A stretch of DNA of 64,000 nt from Rhodopirellula baltica. GTDB lineage: Bacteria; Planctomycetota; Planctomycetia; Pirellulales; Pirellulaceae. The stretch's first letter is position 1. Each line of letters starts with the position of its first letter. The translations under genes and the position numbers were made by a program. The notes under the pieces are model-generated. The model did not search any database. It was not told where the DNA came from and saw only the letters and a list, made by a program, of their open reading frames with translations. This document shows, piece by piece, positions 28,718 through 36,736 of the stretch. The stretch covers positions 23,572-87,571 of the forward strand of contig PPHI01000031.1 in NCBI GenBank assembly GCA_002901265.1. Direction: 5' to 3'.

Positions 28718-29877
28718 TAGACAAAAGCCCCCGCATCGATTTGCAGAATCGATGCGTAAACCGTTTTCCCAGAGGCCGTCAAGTTCGGCAAGAAATCACC
28801 GAACGCGTTCACTTCGCAAACCAGCGGCGGATTTACTCGTGGCAACAGGATATCAACACCGCTGTACCGTGTTCGTGGGAACTGCGCCGCCGCATGAATC
28901 GCAAGCTGACGACAGTCATTCACTCGATCAATGCCCACGGAATCATAAAGCAGTTCCAAGTCACCACGCCGGTTTCCGAGATGCAGATTCGTGATCGGCC
29001 AAGGGCTTTGACGCACCACCAAATGATCCGCTTTGCCGTCGATCACAACGATTCGTAAATCAAATCGCTCACCATCCAACCGGGCTTTGCTGACCGCAGC
29101 TTCGGCGATCATGCCTTGCGGAATCAAGACACGCAAGATCGCATCGATGTCCGCGGGGTTGGTAAATGAACGCACACGCAACGAATTGAACAGACGGATG
29201 TCATCGCCGCAACGATCGATTTCGATTGCCGCGATCAATTGTTGACGTCCACGTTGTGTTCGGTAGCAACAAACCCCAGACGCTGACGAGGCATAGCGTG
29301 GTTTGACAAACACACGTCCACCGCAACAATCGGCGAACGATTGAATCGCTTGACCAGCCGCATCGATTTCGGTCGGCAATAGAACGGTTTTGGGACGATA
29401 GGGCAGCATCAGTTGATGTGTCGCCCACTTATCGAACATCACCGCAAGATCGCCAGGAACTTGGTCGATGATGACATCATGTTTTGACTCCAACCGTCGA
29501 CATCTCCAGCACTCAACCATCTCCATGGCACGCACGATGCCTTGGTATTGATGATCGAGCGAAAGGACTTGGCCTCGTTTTGGAAAGACGTCTCCGCCGC
29601 CAAGTTCGATCAGGCTTGCGATCGTTTCACAGCGTTGCCCGAAGGAATCGATCCTTACGCGTGCCAGTGGCGGGATCTGTTCCAGACAACGACCTTCGCT
29701 CGCGATCAGATCATTCCAGTCAAGACAATTGGGAACTCGCATCCCCAATCCGATCGCCGATCGTTGAAAGTCCTGCACCCGACGACTTTCCGGATCGCCG
29801 ATCACCCAGCATTCACGGTCGATCCGAGATCTTTTTTCTGCATCCGACTGCATCAAATCATTCACCGACCGCGACAA
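28717..29877 (-). CDS. STM4014 family protein (ATP-grasp-like)
   Basis: 386 residues. The middle and C-terminal parts look ATP-grasp-like: VFVKPRYASSASGV resembles the nucleotide-binding Lys strand, FDLRIVVIDGKADHLVVRQS the central strands, and CEVNAFGDFLPNL the E-x-N metal site. ATP-grasp enzymes join carboxylates to amines or thiols, so it may ligate a substrate or tag. Its start overlaps the 3' end of the STM4015-like gene by about 20 bases. Assignment rests on both motifs and context. Confidence 0.82.
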   Translation of the reverse strand: MSRSVNDLMQSDAEKRSRIDRECWVIGDPESRRVQDFQRSAIGLGMRVPNCLDWNDLIASEGRCLEQIPPLARVRIDSFGQRCETIASLIELGGGDVFPKRGQVLSLDHQYQGIVRAMEMVECWRCRRLESKHDVIIDQVPGDLAVMFDKWATHQLMLPYRPKTVLLPTEIDAAGQAIQSFADCCGGRVFVKPRYASSASGVCCYRTQRGRQQLIAAIEIDRCGDDIRLFNSLRVRSFTNPADIDAILRVLIPQGMIAEAAVSKARLDGERFDLRIVVIDGKADHLVVRQSPWPITNLHLGNRRGDLELLYDSVGIDRVNDCRQLAIHAAAQFPRTRYSGVDILLPRVNPPLVCEVNAFGDFLPNLTASGKTVYASILQIDAGAFV

Positions 29878-31060
29878 ACCGCCATTCGTCGTCTTGATCC
29901 ATGTGAGATGGCTTCGACAGATCCATTTTCAAAGGCAGCTTTTTGAGTTCTTTGATGACGTCGTTGGTCATGTAATTGAAGTGCAGGTTGACGTGCTGCA
30001 GCGTTCCGTCGGTCGGTAGCGACAGCAGCGCTCGGCCGCCTTCGTCGGTGAGAACACCCAAGGACAGATCGAGCGTCTCGATCCGTTGGATCAATGGACT
30101 GTTCACAATCACGGCAGCGATGTCATCGACAAAATCGCAGTTGCGCAGACCTAGGTATTTCAGTTGCGGAAACAAGTCGCCGCTCAAAATCGGCTGCAGA
30201 TCTTCGACGGAACTGTCACCACCATACTCATCGGTGCCAAGCCACAATTCCAAATGTTCCAGTGCAGGGAACTTGGATCGTCCGATCTGGCGGACGACTT
30301 CGGCTCGCAGTCCTCCGGACTCGCAAATCAAACCTCGCAAGTTATCGTGTTTCAGATGTCCAATTTTTAGGTTTTCACCGCCACGTGTGCGCAGCAGTTC
30401 GAGATTCGGAAACGCTTTTAGCAGCGGGCCGATATCACTTTGTTGGATCCAAGACATCTCGCATTCTTCGGAGATGATATCGCCCAAGTAAATCGCTTTC
30501 AGAGCAGCGAGCCGTTTGCTGTTCTGGCAAAGCAATTCGATCACTTCGCTAGGATCGGTGCCGGTGTCATCACCGGTCCAGTTACCGATCACAATGCCGA
30601 CCGCTTCACGGGCAGCATCCGTCTCCAAGAAGTGTTTCAAATTGGGGACGCAATCCTGTGAGTCCCAGTCGCTGCGGAAACGGTAGACAGTTTTGCCTCC
30701 CGCAGTCGGTTTTTTGTTTGGGTCGTAATCCGCGATGCGTTTGCCGATAAACGTTTTCGCGTTGTGTCCGACATCGTCTTCTTTCAAGATCGATCGGAAC
30801 GCAAGCACCGGCAGCGCGTCGGCGTCCTCACCTGTCGCGGCCGACGCACTGTCCGCATCGACATAGCCTTTCTTGAGCTTTGCCGAAATCAGTTTGTCAT
30901 AATCCTTCTTTGCCGCATCGGCATCGGCGAACGTTTTTGTTTTGGATTGGCCGTCCGTTCCCGCACGGCCAAAAGTTACCGTGTGAGAATCACCATTCAG
31001 TTCGATCCGCCAAAACTTGTTGGATGTCGAATCCATGAAAACTAACTCGCGGCGATCCAT
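29858..31060 (-). CDS. STM4015 family protein, WGR domain plus leucine-rich repeats
   Basis: About 400 residues. Residues 5-65 form a WGR domain (KFWRIELNGDSHTVTFGRAG), a module best known from PARPs and often nucleic-acid or protein binding. From about residue 150, leucine-rich repeats follow (FPALEHLELWLG, FPQLKYLGLRNCDF, IQRIETLDLSLG). In the related Salmonella gene set this is the partner of two radical SAM proteins. It could be a scaffold or the modified substrate, but that is not established. First gene of the overlapping operon, preceded by a 113-bp mobile repeat. The start at 31060 (MDRRELVF) is preferred to the ATG two codons earlier. Confidence 0.85.
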   Translation of the reverse strand: MDRRELVFMDSTSNKFWRIELNGDSHTVTFGRAGTDGQSKTKTFADADAAKKDYDKLISAKLKKGYVDADSASAATGEDADALPVLAFRSILKEDDVGHNAKTFIGKRIADYDPNKKPTAGGKTVYRFRSDWDSQDCVPNLKHFLETDAAREAVGIVIGNWTGDDTGTDPSEVIELLCQNSKRLAALKAIYLGDIISEECEMSWIQQSDIGPLLKAFPNLELLRTRGGENLKIGHLKHDNLRGLICESGGLRAEVVRQIGRSKFPALEHLELWLGTDEYGGDSSVEDLQPILSGDLFPQLKYLGLRNCDFVDDIAAVIVNSPLIQRIETLDLSLGVLTDEGGRALLSLPTDGTLQHVNLHFNYMTNDVIKELKKLPLKMDLSKPSHMDQDDEWRFVAVGE

Positions 31061-31108
31061 AAACAATTCCTGTTTCTTCGATGCAAGCGTATCGGGGCCG
31101 GTGTAACA

Positions 31109-31221
31109 GGCTGTTGATTCTCAAGCGTCACCTTTCGATCCGCGGGAGTAGCGTTCTCAACCACCGCTTTCACACAGCAGAAAGCGACATCGGGGAGAGT
31201 TTATTTGAAAATCAACAGGCC
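31109..31221. repeat. MITE-like element with terminal inverted repeats, copy B
   Basis: Starts GGCTGTTGATTCTCAAG and ends TTTGAAAATCAACAGGCC. It aligns along its whole length with the reverse complement of 15379-15493, including the interior motifs GGGAGTAGCGTT / CGAAAGTAGCGTT and CAGCAGAAAGCG / GAGCAGAAAGCG. It lies in the promoter region upstream of the STM4015-like gene and downstream of the next LRR gene. Confidence 0.7.
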
Positions 31222-31289
31222 GATAGAACGCGTCAGTTTAGCAGACTGCATGACTGACGTAGCAGTCGTTCAAGACTCAAGGCACAGAC

Positions 31290-32228
31290 TCAAGTTTCGA
31301 TGACCGGTCGGTATCGCTTTGGGTCATCAAATCCCGCCATCCATGCGGCTGCTTGATGACAGGTTTGCATTTGCGGTGGGACGCGCAAAAAGTATTGTCT
31401 GTTCGTTGACGGGCAATTGCAAACCAGACCGACCAGCGGTTCGTCTTCGTCGATATCGATCTTTAGCAATTGACGTTGGCCGCCCGCATCGGTGTCACGA
31501 TCAAGTTCCTTTGCCTCGACATCGTTGGCGAACTTTAAATAACCCATTCGCTCGATCATGACCCGCCGAAGCTCGGCATTCCGTTCGTCCAAGACTTGCT
31601 TCGCAGTGATCTTGTCGGGCTCAAACGCGATCTGGTGCGTGATGGGGACGCTTCGCCACCGAAGCGGTGAATTGGCCAGTGACTTCGGCAACGATTGAAT
31701 GCCAGAGCCGCCGATGTCGATCCAACCGGAAACCTGCAAGCCTTCGGGCAACGCGTGCAAGTTCACACATCCGCCGAGATCCAATTGGCCGAGCGGCCCC
31801 AGCCAACCCGGCAGCTCGCGAATTTCGACGCAGTTCCGCAAGTTGACATTTCCGTTGCGAATCGTCGCTTCCTTTGGCCAGCTCGATAGCCTTGGGCAAC
31901 CACTCGCATTCAAAAACCAAGTGCTCAGTTGTTCGGGCAAACGGTCAATGAACACACAACCACGCAGACTGAGCGATCCACACGTTAGGCCTTTGGGCAA
32001 TCGTTGCAGCGAGGTGCAGTTGTCGAGCGTCAGTCTGGACCGAACCTTGAGCGACTTTGGTAACGATTCGATCGGTGTCCCGGACAAGTCCAAATCATTG
32101 CACTGCAAGCGACAGGCGATCGAGGACAGTTTCGTTTGCCGCAGGTCAATGCTGCCTTCCACGCAAATCGCCGCCTTCTCCTCGGCGAGCAGATGCTGGC
32201 GGGCTTCTTCGGGGGAGAGCGTTTTCAT
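31290..32228 (-). CDS. LRR protein with DUF6745-like C-terminal domain
   Basis: 312 residues. About residues 25-190 hold irregular leucine-rich repeats of the 'LxLxxCxxLxxLPxxL' kind (LTLDNCTSLQRLPKGL, LSLRGCVFIDRLPEQL, LDLGGCVNLHALPEGL). The C-terminal domain (RRVMIERMGYLKFANDVEA, then TNRQYFLRVPP and a late CHQAAAWMAGFD) matches the DUF6745 type. No signal peptide. It precedes the STM4015-like gene on the same strand but is separated from it by about 230 bases with a repeat element. It is 17 bases downstream of the small gene below, with which it is probably co-transcribed. Confidence 0.78.
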   Translation of the reverse strand: MKTLSPEEARQHLLAEEKAAICVEGSIDLRQTKLSSIACRLQCNDLDLSGTPIESLPKSLKVRSRLTLDNCTSLQRLPKGLTCGSLSLRGCVFIDRLPEQLSTWFLNASGCPRLSSWPKEATIRNGNVNLRNCVEIRELPGWLGPLGQLDLGGCVNLHALPEGLQVSGWIDIGGSGIQSLPKSLANSPLRWRSVPITHQIAFEPDKITAKQVLDERNAELRRVMIERMGYLKFANDVEAKELDRDTDAGGQRQLLKIDIDEDEPLVGLVCNCPSTNRQYFLRVPPQMQTCHQAAAWMAGFDDPKRYRPVIET

Positions 32229-32245
32229 TGCACAATTTCCCTTGC

Positions 32246-32548
32246 TTAGTCGCGGACGATACGGATTTCTTCAGGCGAATACTCTCGTTGTCGCCAGACA
32301 CGGTAGTAGCCGGCGTCCAACCGGATCGAATCGTGTTCGTCGTGAACCAAAGTCGCCTGCTTTGCGGTCACATGCAGAAACATTCCCTCGGGCGTTTCGT
32401 AAAGTGCTGCCGCACCTGATTCGGCGATGCGGTGACAGTGCCCGGTCAATTCGCCGTGTGCAAGGATCGTGTGCTTGGCTTTGCGACGCGTCTCGGGAAT
32501 CGCTTTGACGGATTCGACCATGACATCGCCATGACGGTATTGGGCCAT
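32246..32548 (-). CDS. Small protein paired with the LRR/DUF6745 gene
   Basis: 100 residues starting MAQYRHGDVMVES. A His-rich segment, HGELTGHCHRI, is followed by HVTAKQATLVHDEHDSIRL and a final YRVWRQREYSP strand. The pattern suggests a small cupin-like or metal-binding barrel, but I do not assign a function. Small proteins of this look sit next to DUF6745 genes in other bacteria. The start at 32548 is the ATG opening directly on the conserved part; upstream residues to 32608 look like leader. Confidence 0.7.
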   Translation of the reverse strand: MAQYRHGDVMVESVKAIPETRRKAKHTILAHGELTGHCHRIAESGAAALYETPEGMFLHVTAKQATLVHDEHDSIRLDAGYYRVWRQREYSPEEIRIVRD

Positions 32549-32757
32549 GCTTGCATTCCATGTGATTCGAGGGATCAGACCGTTCTGACTCCGCCATGAT
32601 AGGCCCACTGCGGACGCCTTTGGTCACCCTGCCGAATGTTTCATCAAAATCAAATTGGTCAATCAATTTCGGCAACCACATCGACAAGGCGCTACAATGG
32701 AATCCTTCCCCGCCCGAACTCGAATCCTCCCCAACATTCTCCCCACCGGAATTCGCT

Positions 32758-34275
32758 ATGCTTGGCCACCATCACGCTCACGATCGACGTCGGTTTGTCC
32801 GCAACACGCTTGCCGCTGCTGCCGGCGGCGCATCGGCGCTCGCATGGCTGCCCAAACTGACCGCGGACGACGTCGCCGTCACGCCCGACCGCGTGCTATT
32901 TAATCCCGAGATCGAGCCTCTCGTGCGACTGCTGGAAACGACGCCTCGCGACCGAATCGTCGATCGAGTGTTTAGCGAAATCCATGCCGGACGAAGCTAC
33001 CAAGACCTACTTGCGGCGTTGCTATTGGCCGGAATCCGCAACGTCCAGCCGCGACCTGCGGTCGGTTTTAAATTTCACAGCGTCTTGGTCGTTCACTCCG
33101 CCCACCAAGCTTCTTTGGCCGCGGCCAATGAGCATCGCTGGACGCCGCTGTTATGGAGCATCGATTACTTCAAACGCGCTCAACAGTCCGACGTCGAAGA
33201 AGGCGACTGGACGATGGCTGCCGCCCCCACCGGTGATCTGCCCGACCAAGCGAAAGCCCTCGGGGCACTCGACGAAGCGATGGCGAACTGGGATATCGAA
33301 GCCGCCGATGCCGCGGCAACCGTCGTTGCCCGCACCGCCACCGCCGGCCAAATCCTGAACCTACTGGCCAAGCACGCCGCACGCGATTATCGCAGCATCG
33401 GTCACAAATCCATTTACTTGGCCAACGCGTTTCGGACGCTTGATGTAATCGGTTGGCAACACGCCGAACCAGTCGTCCGGTCGCTTTGCTATGCGATCTT
33501 GAATCACACCGGTGACCCCAATCCGGCGAAATCAGATCTGGAGGTTGATCGGGTTGGACGGAGCAATTGGAAACGTGTCGATCAGTTGTCATCGAATTGG
33601 TTCGCGACCAAACGCAAGCCTGTCGAGTCGGCGACGCTCGCCAAGGCACTTCGCACCGCATCGCCTGAAGAGGCTTCCCAGACGGTTGTCGAATTGGTCA
33701 ACTCCGGCACAGATCCGGACAGCATCTATGACGGCGTGATGCTGGCCGCCGCCGAACTGGTCGCCCGCCAAGCGTCTATCGTTCCGCTGCACGCTGTGAC
33801 AACGTCCAACGCCATGCGCCACTTGTACCGCAGCGTCTATGACGATCGCACCCGGCAGTGGTTGCTGCTGCAAAACGCGGCGTTCATTTCACACTTCCGA
33901 CAATCGGCCCAGTCACGCGGCAATTTGGCGAGCGCCGACCTGTTAAGCCTCGAAGGCGCCCCTGCCGGCGATGTCAGTCTGGACGGGCTGTTCGCACAAA
34001 TCGGTGCCAACCCCGAAGCCGCTGCCGCGTCAACGTTTACTTTGGCACAGCAAAACGATTCCGCCCAAGCGCTGATCGCCCGCGCACGCGAGATGGTCTT
34101 CCTCAAAGGCAACGACGCCCACGACTACAAGTTCAGCTCCGCCGCACTCGAAGATTACGAACAAATCGCCCCGCAATGGCGAGCCCATTATCTCGCCGGT
34201 TGCTCGCATCTGTTGCACGGTGACAAAGCCCCCACGACATCACTAGCTAAGCGAGTCCTGCAACAAGACGTGTAG
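32758..34275 (+). CDS. Tat-exported protein of unknown function
   Basis: 505 residues from ATG 32758. The N-terminus HDRRRFVRNTLAAAAGGASALAWLP is a twin-arginine signal (RRxFV). The body is alpha-helical, with repeated Ala-rich helices and conserved His segments (VVHSAHQASLAA, HKSIYLANAFRTL). Tat export suggests cofactor loading in the cytoplasm. I do not recognise the family; similar planctomycete proteins are hypothetical. A frame open upstream to 32596 is ignored because it precedes the Tat signal. Confidence 0.75.
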   Translation: MLGHHHAHDRRRFVRNTLAAAAGGASALAWLPKLTADDVAVTPDRVLFNPEIEPLVRLLETTPRDRIVDRVFSEIHAGRSYQDLLAALLLAGIRNVQPRPAVGFKFHSVLVVHSAHQASLAAANEHRWTPLLWSIDYFKRAQQSDVEEGDWTMAAAPTGDLPDQAKALGALDEAMANWDIEAADAAATVVARTATAGQILNLLAKHAARDYRSIGHKSIYLANAFRTLDVIGWQHAEPVVRSLCYAILNHTGDPNPAKSDLEVDRVGRSNWKRVDQLSSNWFATKRKPVESATLAKALRTASPEEASQTVVELVNSGTDPDSIYDGVMLAAAELVARQASIVPLHAVTTSNAMRHLYRSVYDDRTRQWLLLQNAAFISHFRQSAQSRGNLASADLLSLEGAPAGDVSLDGLFAQIGANPEAAAASTFTLAQQNDSAQALIARAREMVFLKGNDAHDYKFSSAALEDYEQIAPQWRAHYLAGCSHLLHGDKAPTTSLAKRVLQQDV

Positions 34276-34297
34276 TCACCGACTAGAGGAATCCGCC

Positions 34298-35158
34298 ATG
34301 CGTTGGTCCAGCGTTATGATCCTGCTTTGGGGCTGTCTGTGTTGGGACGCCGAGCATTCTCAATCACAAGACACACCGCCATCTTCGATCACTCTCGAAC
34401 GCCTGTTGCCGATCCACAAGGAATCGGCCGAGGCGTATTCCTTCGTTCTTGAAGGGCAGCCGAAGACGACGATCAAGCTGCAACCCACACCGGTTTCACA
34501 GTGGACCAATACCCGGCGAAACAGCGGTCAACTGGGACATGTGTTCGTTTGGAACGTAGGAAAAGAGCCGGTTGCGATTGCCGCGATTTATTCGTTCCCC
34601 TGGCAAGGCGACGCATCACAGCGACGCGTGGTGCACGAGCTGCATGCGTTGGCGCCGACACTGCTGCAGGTAAGCCGCTCCGATAGCGGAACCCTCTGGA
34701 ATCCACGTTCGCCAGCGACGCGAATCAATCTTTCGGGCATCATCACATCAGCACCAACGGAAAGACGGTTCAATCTGGCGCTACGACAAATCGCGCGTCG
34801 ATTCGAAGGCTACTGCTTGGAACCGAGCGGCAAGCGTTGGGAACTGCGTCTGCTCCCCACTCCGCTGATGATCTATCCAATCACCCGCGGCGAGCAATCG
34901 GGCTTCGGTGCCCTCGTCGGCATGATGGGAGACTTAGGCAACGACCTGGAATGTGGCTTGATTGTCGAAGCGTTGCAAGACTCGTCGACGGCGTGGCAAT
35001 GGTCATTCTCGCCGATTCGAATGACGGACAAAGAGACTTATTTGCAATTCGACGGCAGCGAGATTTGGAAGAACGTTCGCTCAGTCACCAATACCAGTTG
35101 GCGAGACTCGGATGATCTGTACTTTCGGTTCCAAGACAAAACTGTCCCGCTGAACTAA
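34298..35158 (+). CDS. Secreted protein of unknown function
   Basis: 286 residues with a short signal peptide (VMILLWGCLCWDAEHSQS). The body carries alternating beta strands and W/Y residues (GHVFVWNVGKEPVAIAAIYSFPW, and DLYFRFQDKTVPLN at the end). It lies 22 bases downstream of the Tat protein gene and is probably in one operon with it. No family recognised. Confidence 0.7.
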   Translation: MRWSSVMILLWGCLCWDAEHSQSQDTPPSSITLERLLPIHKESAEAYSFVLEGQPKTTIKLQPTPVSQWTNTRRNSGQLGHVFVWNVGKEPVAIAAIYSFPWQGDASQRRVVHELHALAPTLLQVSRSDSGTLWNPRSPATRINLSGIITSAPTERRFNLALRQIARRFEGYCLEPSGKRWELRLLPTPLMIYPITRGEQSGFGALVGMMGDLGNDLECGLIVEALQDSSTAWQWSFSPIRMTDKETYLQFDGSEIWKNVRSVTNTSWRDSDDLYFRFQDKTVPLN

Positions 35159-35219
35159 ACGATCAATCATCGCAACGTCTCGCCTTGCAAGACACGCACT
35201 GGCAATCAGATGTTTGTGT

Positions 35220-35792
35220 TTACTTCACACGAGTGCCTTTGCCGCTCATGAAGACGATCCACTTTCCGTCTTCACCTTGGATTTGCGACTTCAGCAAGAA
35301 CTCGTCGTCGGATGTGAATTCATAGATGTCCTGAAAGTTTGCCAGCTTGCCTTCGGCAAAAAAGTTTGGGCCTTTGGCATTCAGCGTCAATGTCGTTTTG
35401 TCTTCATCGAGTGACCCTTCGTACTTCCACATGAATGAAGTCGACGAATCGATCCAGGTTCCCACGAACTTTTCTTTGTCGGGATCAAAGCCGACCGTTT
35501 GGATCCCAACCATCGGTGCACCCGACATCTCGCCTTTCATTTCGTTGATGACCCAGAATCCGCCCAAGTTCCGCGACGACATCGTCCCTTTGCATTCCAT
35601 CGCAGGTTGATCCGGCCCCATGTTCGCCGAGCAGTCGGTCGCCCATTGGCCGACGAACTTTTCTAGCCATTGATGTTCAGCAGTCGGTTTTGCGGCAGGA
35701 GGCATTTCCTGCGCCATCACGCGTCCGCCTTGGACCGAAAATCCGACGACCAACAATCCGATCGCTACTGCGTGCGCACAAAAGAACTTCAT
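35220..35792 (-). CDS. Secreted DUF1579 protein
   Basis: 191 residues with a signal peptide (MKFFCAHAVAIGLLVVGFSVQGG). The DUF1579 pattern is present: HQWLEKFVGQWATD, FWVINEMKGEMSGAPM, VGFDPDKEKFVGTWIDSST and LKSQIQGEDGKW. The fold is lipocalin/THAP4-like; the ligand is unknown. The start is at the ATG that opens the signal peptide; the upstream open frame is leader. Confidence 0.85.
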   Translation of the reverse strand: MKFFCAHAVAIGLLVVGFSVQGGRVMAQEMPPAAKPTAEHQWLEKFVGQWATDCSANMGPDQPAMECKGTMSSRNLGGFWVINEMKGEMSGAPMVGIQTVGFDPDKEKFVGTWIDSSTSFMWKYEGSLDEDKTTLTLNAKGPNFFAEGKLANFQDIYEFTSDDEFLLKSQIQGEDGKWIVFMSGKGTRVK

Positions 35793-35966
35793 CGTTGATT
35801 CCAAAGTTTTAGAAGGAGAGAGCTGTTTGAGTCTGGTCGAACGGAGATTCAACAATTCGACATCGAGCCGAGAATTTTTGATCCCTGTCCGTCGATTTAG
35901 GATCTTTTCAAGATCACCCTGCAAAACAGCTGCTCAGTCGCGTGAATTGATCCAACTCGACGAAAC

Positions 35967-36638
35967 TCAATTGTGCAGCGACAACAGCTCAACATCAAGA
36001 GAAACGATGGCTACACCCAGAAGGGCCCCGTCCTGATCTACTACAGGCACGCTCGCCTGCACCACGGTTTTGCCGACGGTGTCGTCACGCCGGGAAGCAG
36101 AGACGTAAATATCCAGCGATTTCGCCGGCTCTATGAATTTTGCTTCGTTCCCCTGAAACCAATCTGACGTCCAAGAGGTAACCGCCACATTTCCACCGAG
36201 CGCGTCGACAACGAACAATTCGGAAATGACACCCTCGGACTCCTCCGCGATCCGACGCAGTTCATTTGCAAGACCGGACCGCAAATGATGATTGCGGAAA
36301 CGTCGATCCTTTCGTGCCGACCAAACGTATTCAGCATAGTCATAGCTGTTTTGATGCAACTCCACCTCGTCGGGCTTCCAAGCTTTCCACCGATCGCTAA
36401 ATGGCTGCCACTCCGCACGATCCCTGTTTACCTTTTTCAGCTCGTCGACAAGTGTTTCAGAGGCACGCAGTGCTGGCTCCAGGTGATCTTTCGCGTAATG
36501 CTTGGCGATTTGGATCGTTTCTTTCTCACCGATCTCATCAGGCATGTTGATAAACGCATTGTCGCCTCGAACAGGAAGCGACATCACCCAAACGGTTGAC
36601 AGCGTCAAACAGCCGGCGAAGTAAATAGATTTGCTCAT
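35967..36638 (-). CDS. Exported Cache-like (PDC) sensor protein
   Basis: 223 residues with a signal peptide (YFAGCLTLSTVWVMSLPVRG). A helical segment is followed by a single PAS-like periplasmic fold: SELFVVDALGGNVAVTSWTSDWFQGNE, then DDTVGKTVVQASVPVVDQDGALLGVAIVSLDVE. The last part is the usual end of single-Cache ligand-binding domains. It has no TM after the domain, so it is a free periplasmic sensor or adaptor. It lies about 100 bases downstream of the CheA-like kinase on the same strand, suggesting it feeds signals to that kinase (inference). Confidence 0.78.
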   Translation of the reverse strand: MSKSIYFAGCLTLSTVWVMSLPVRGDNAFINMPDEIGEKETIQIAKHYAKDHLEPALRASETLVDELKKVNRDRAEWQPFSDRWKAWKPDEVELHQNSYDYAEYVWSARKDRRFRNHHLRSGLANELRRIAEESEGVISELFVVDALGGNVAVTSWTSDWFQGNEAKFIEPAKSLDIYVSASRRDDTVGKTVVQASVPVVDQDGALLGVAIVSLDVELLSLHN

Positions 36639-36736
36639 TGCTTAGTCATCATCGTTCAAAGATTGATCAAAGCGGAAATGCCGGACCGCCCGCTGACTTT
36701 CGACGCTCTACGATCAACACGCAGTCATGCTTGGCA

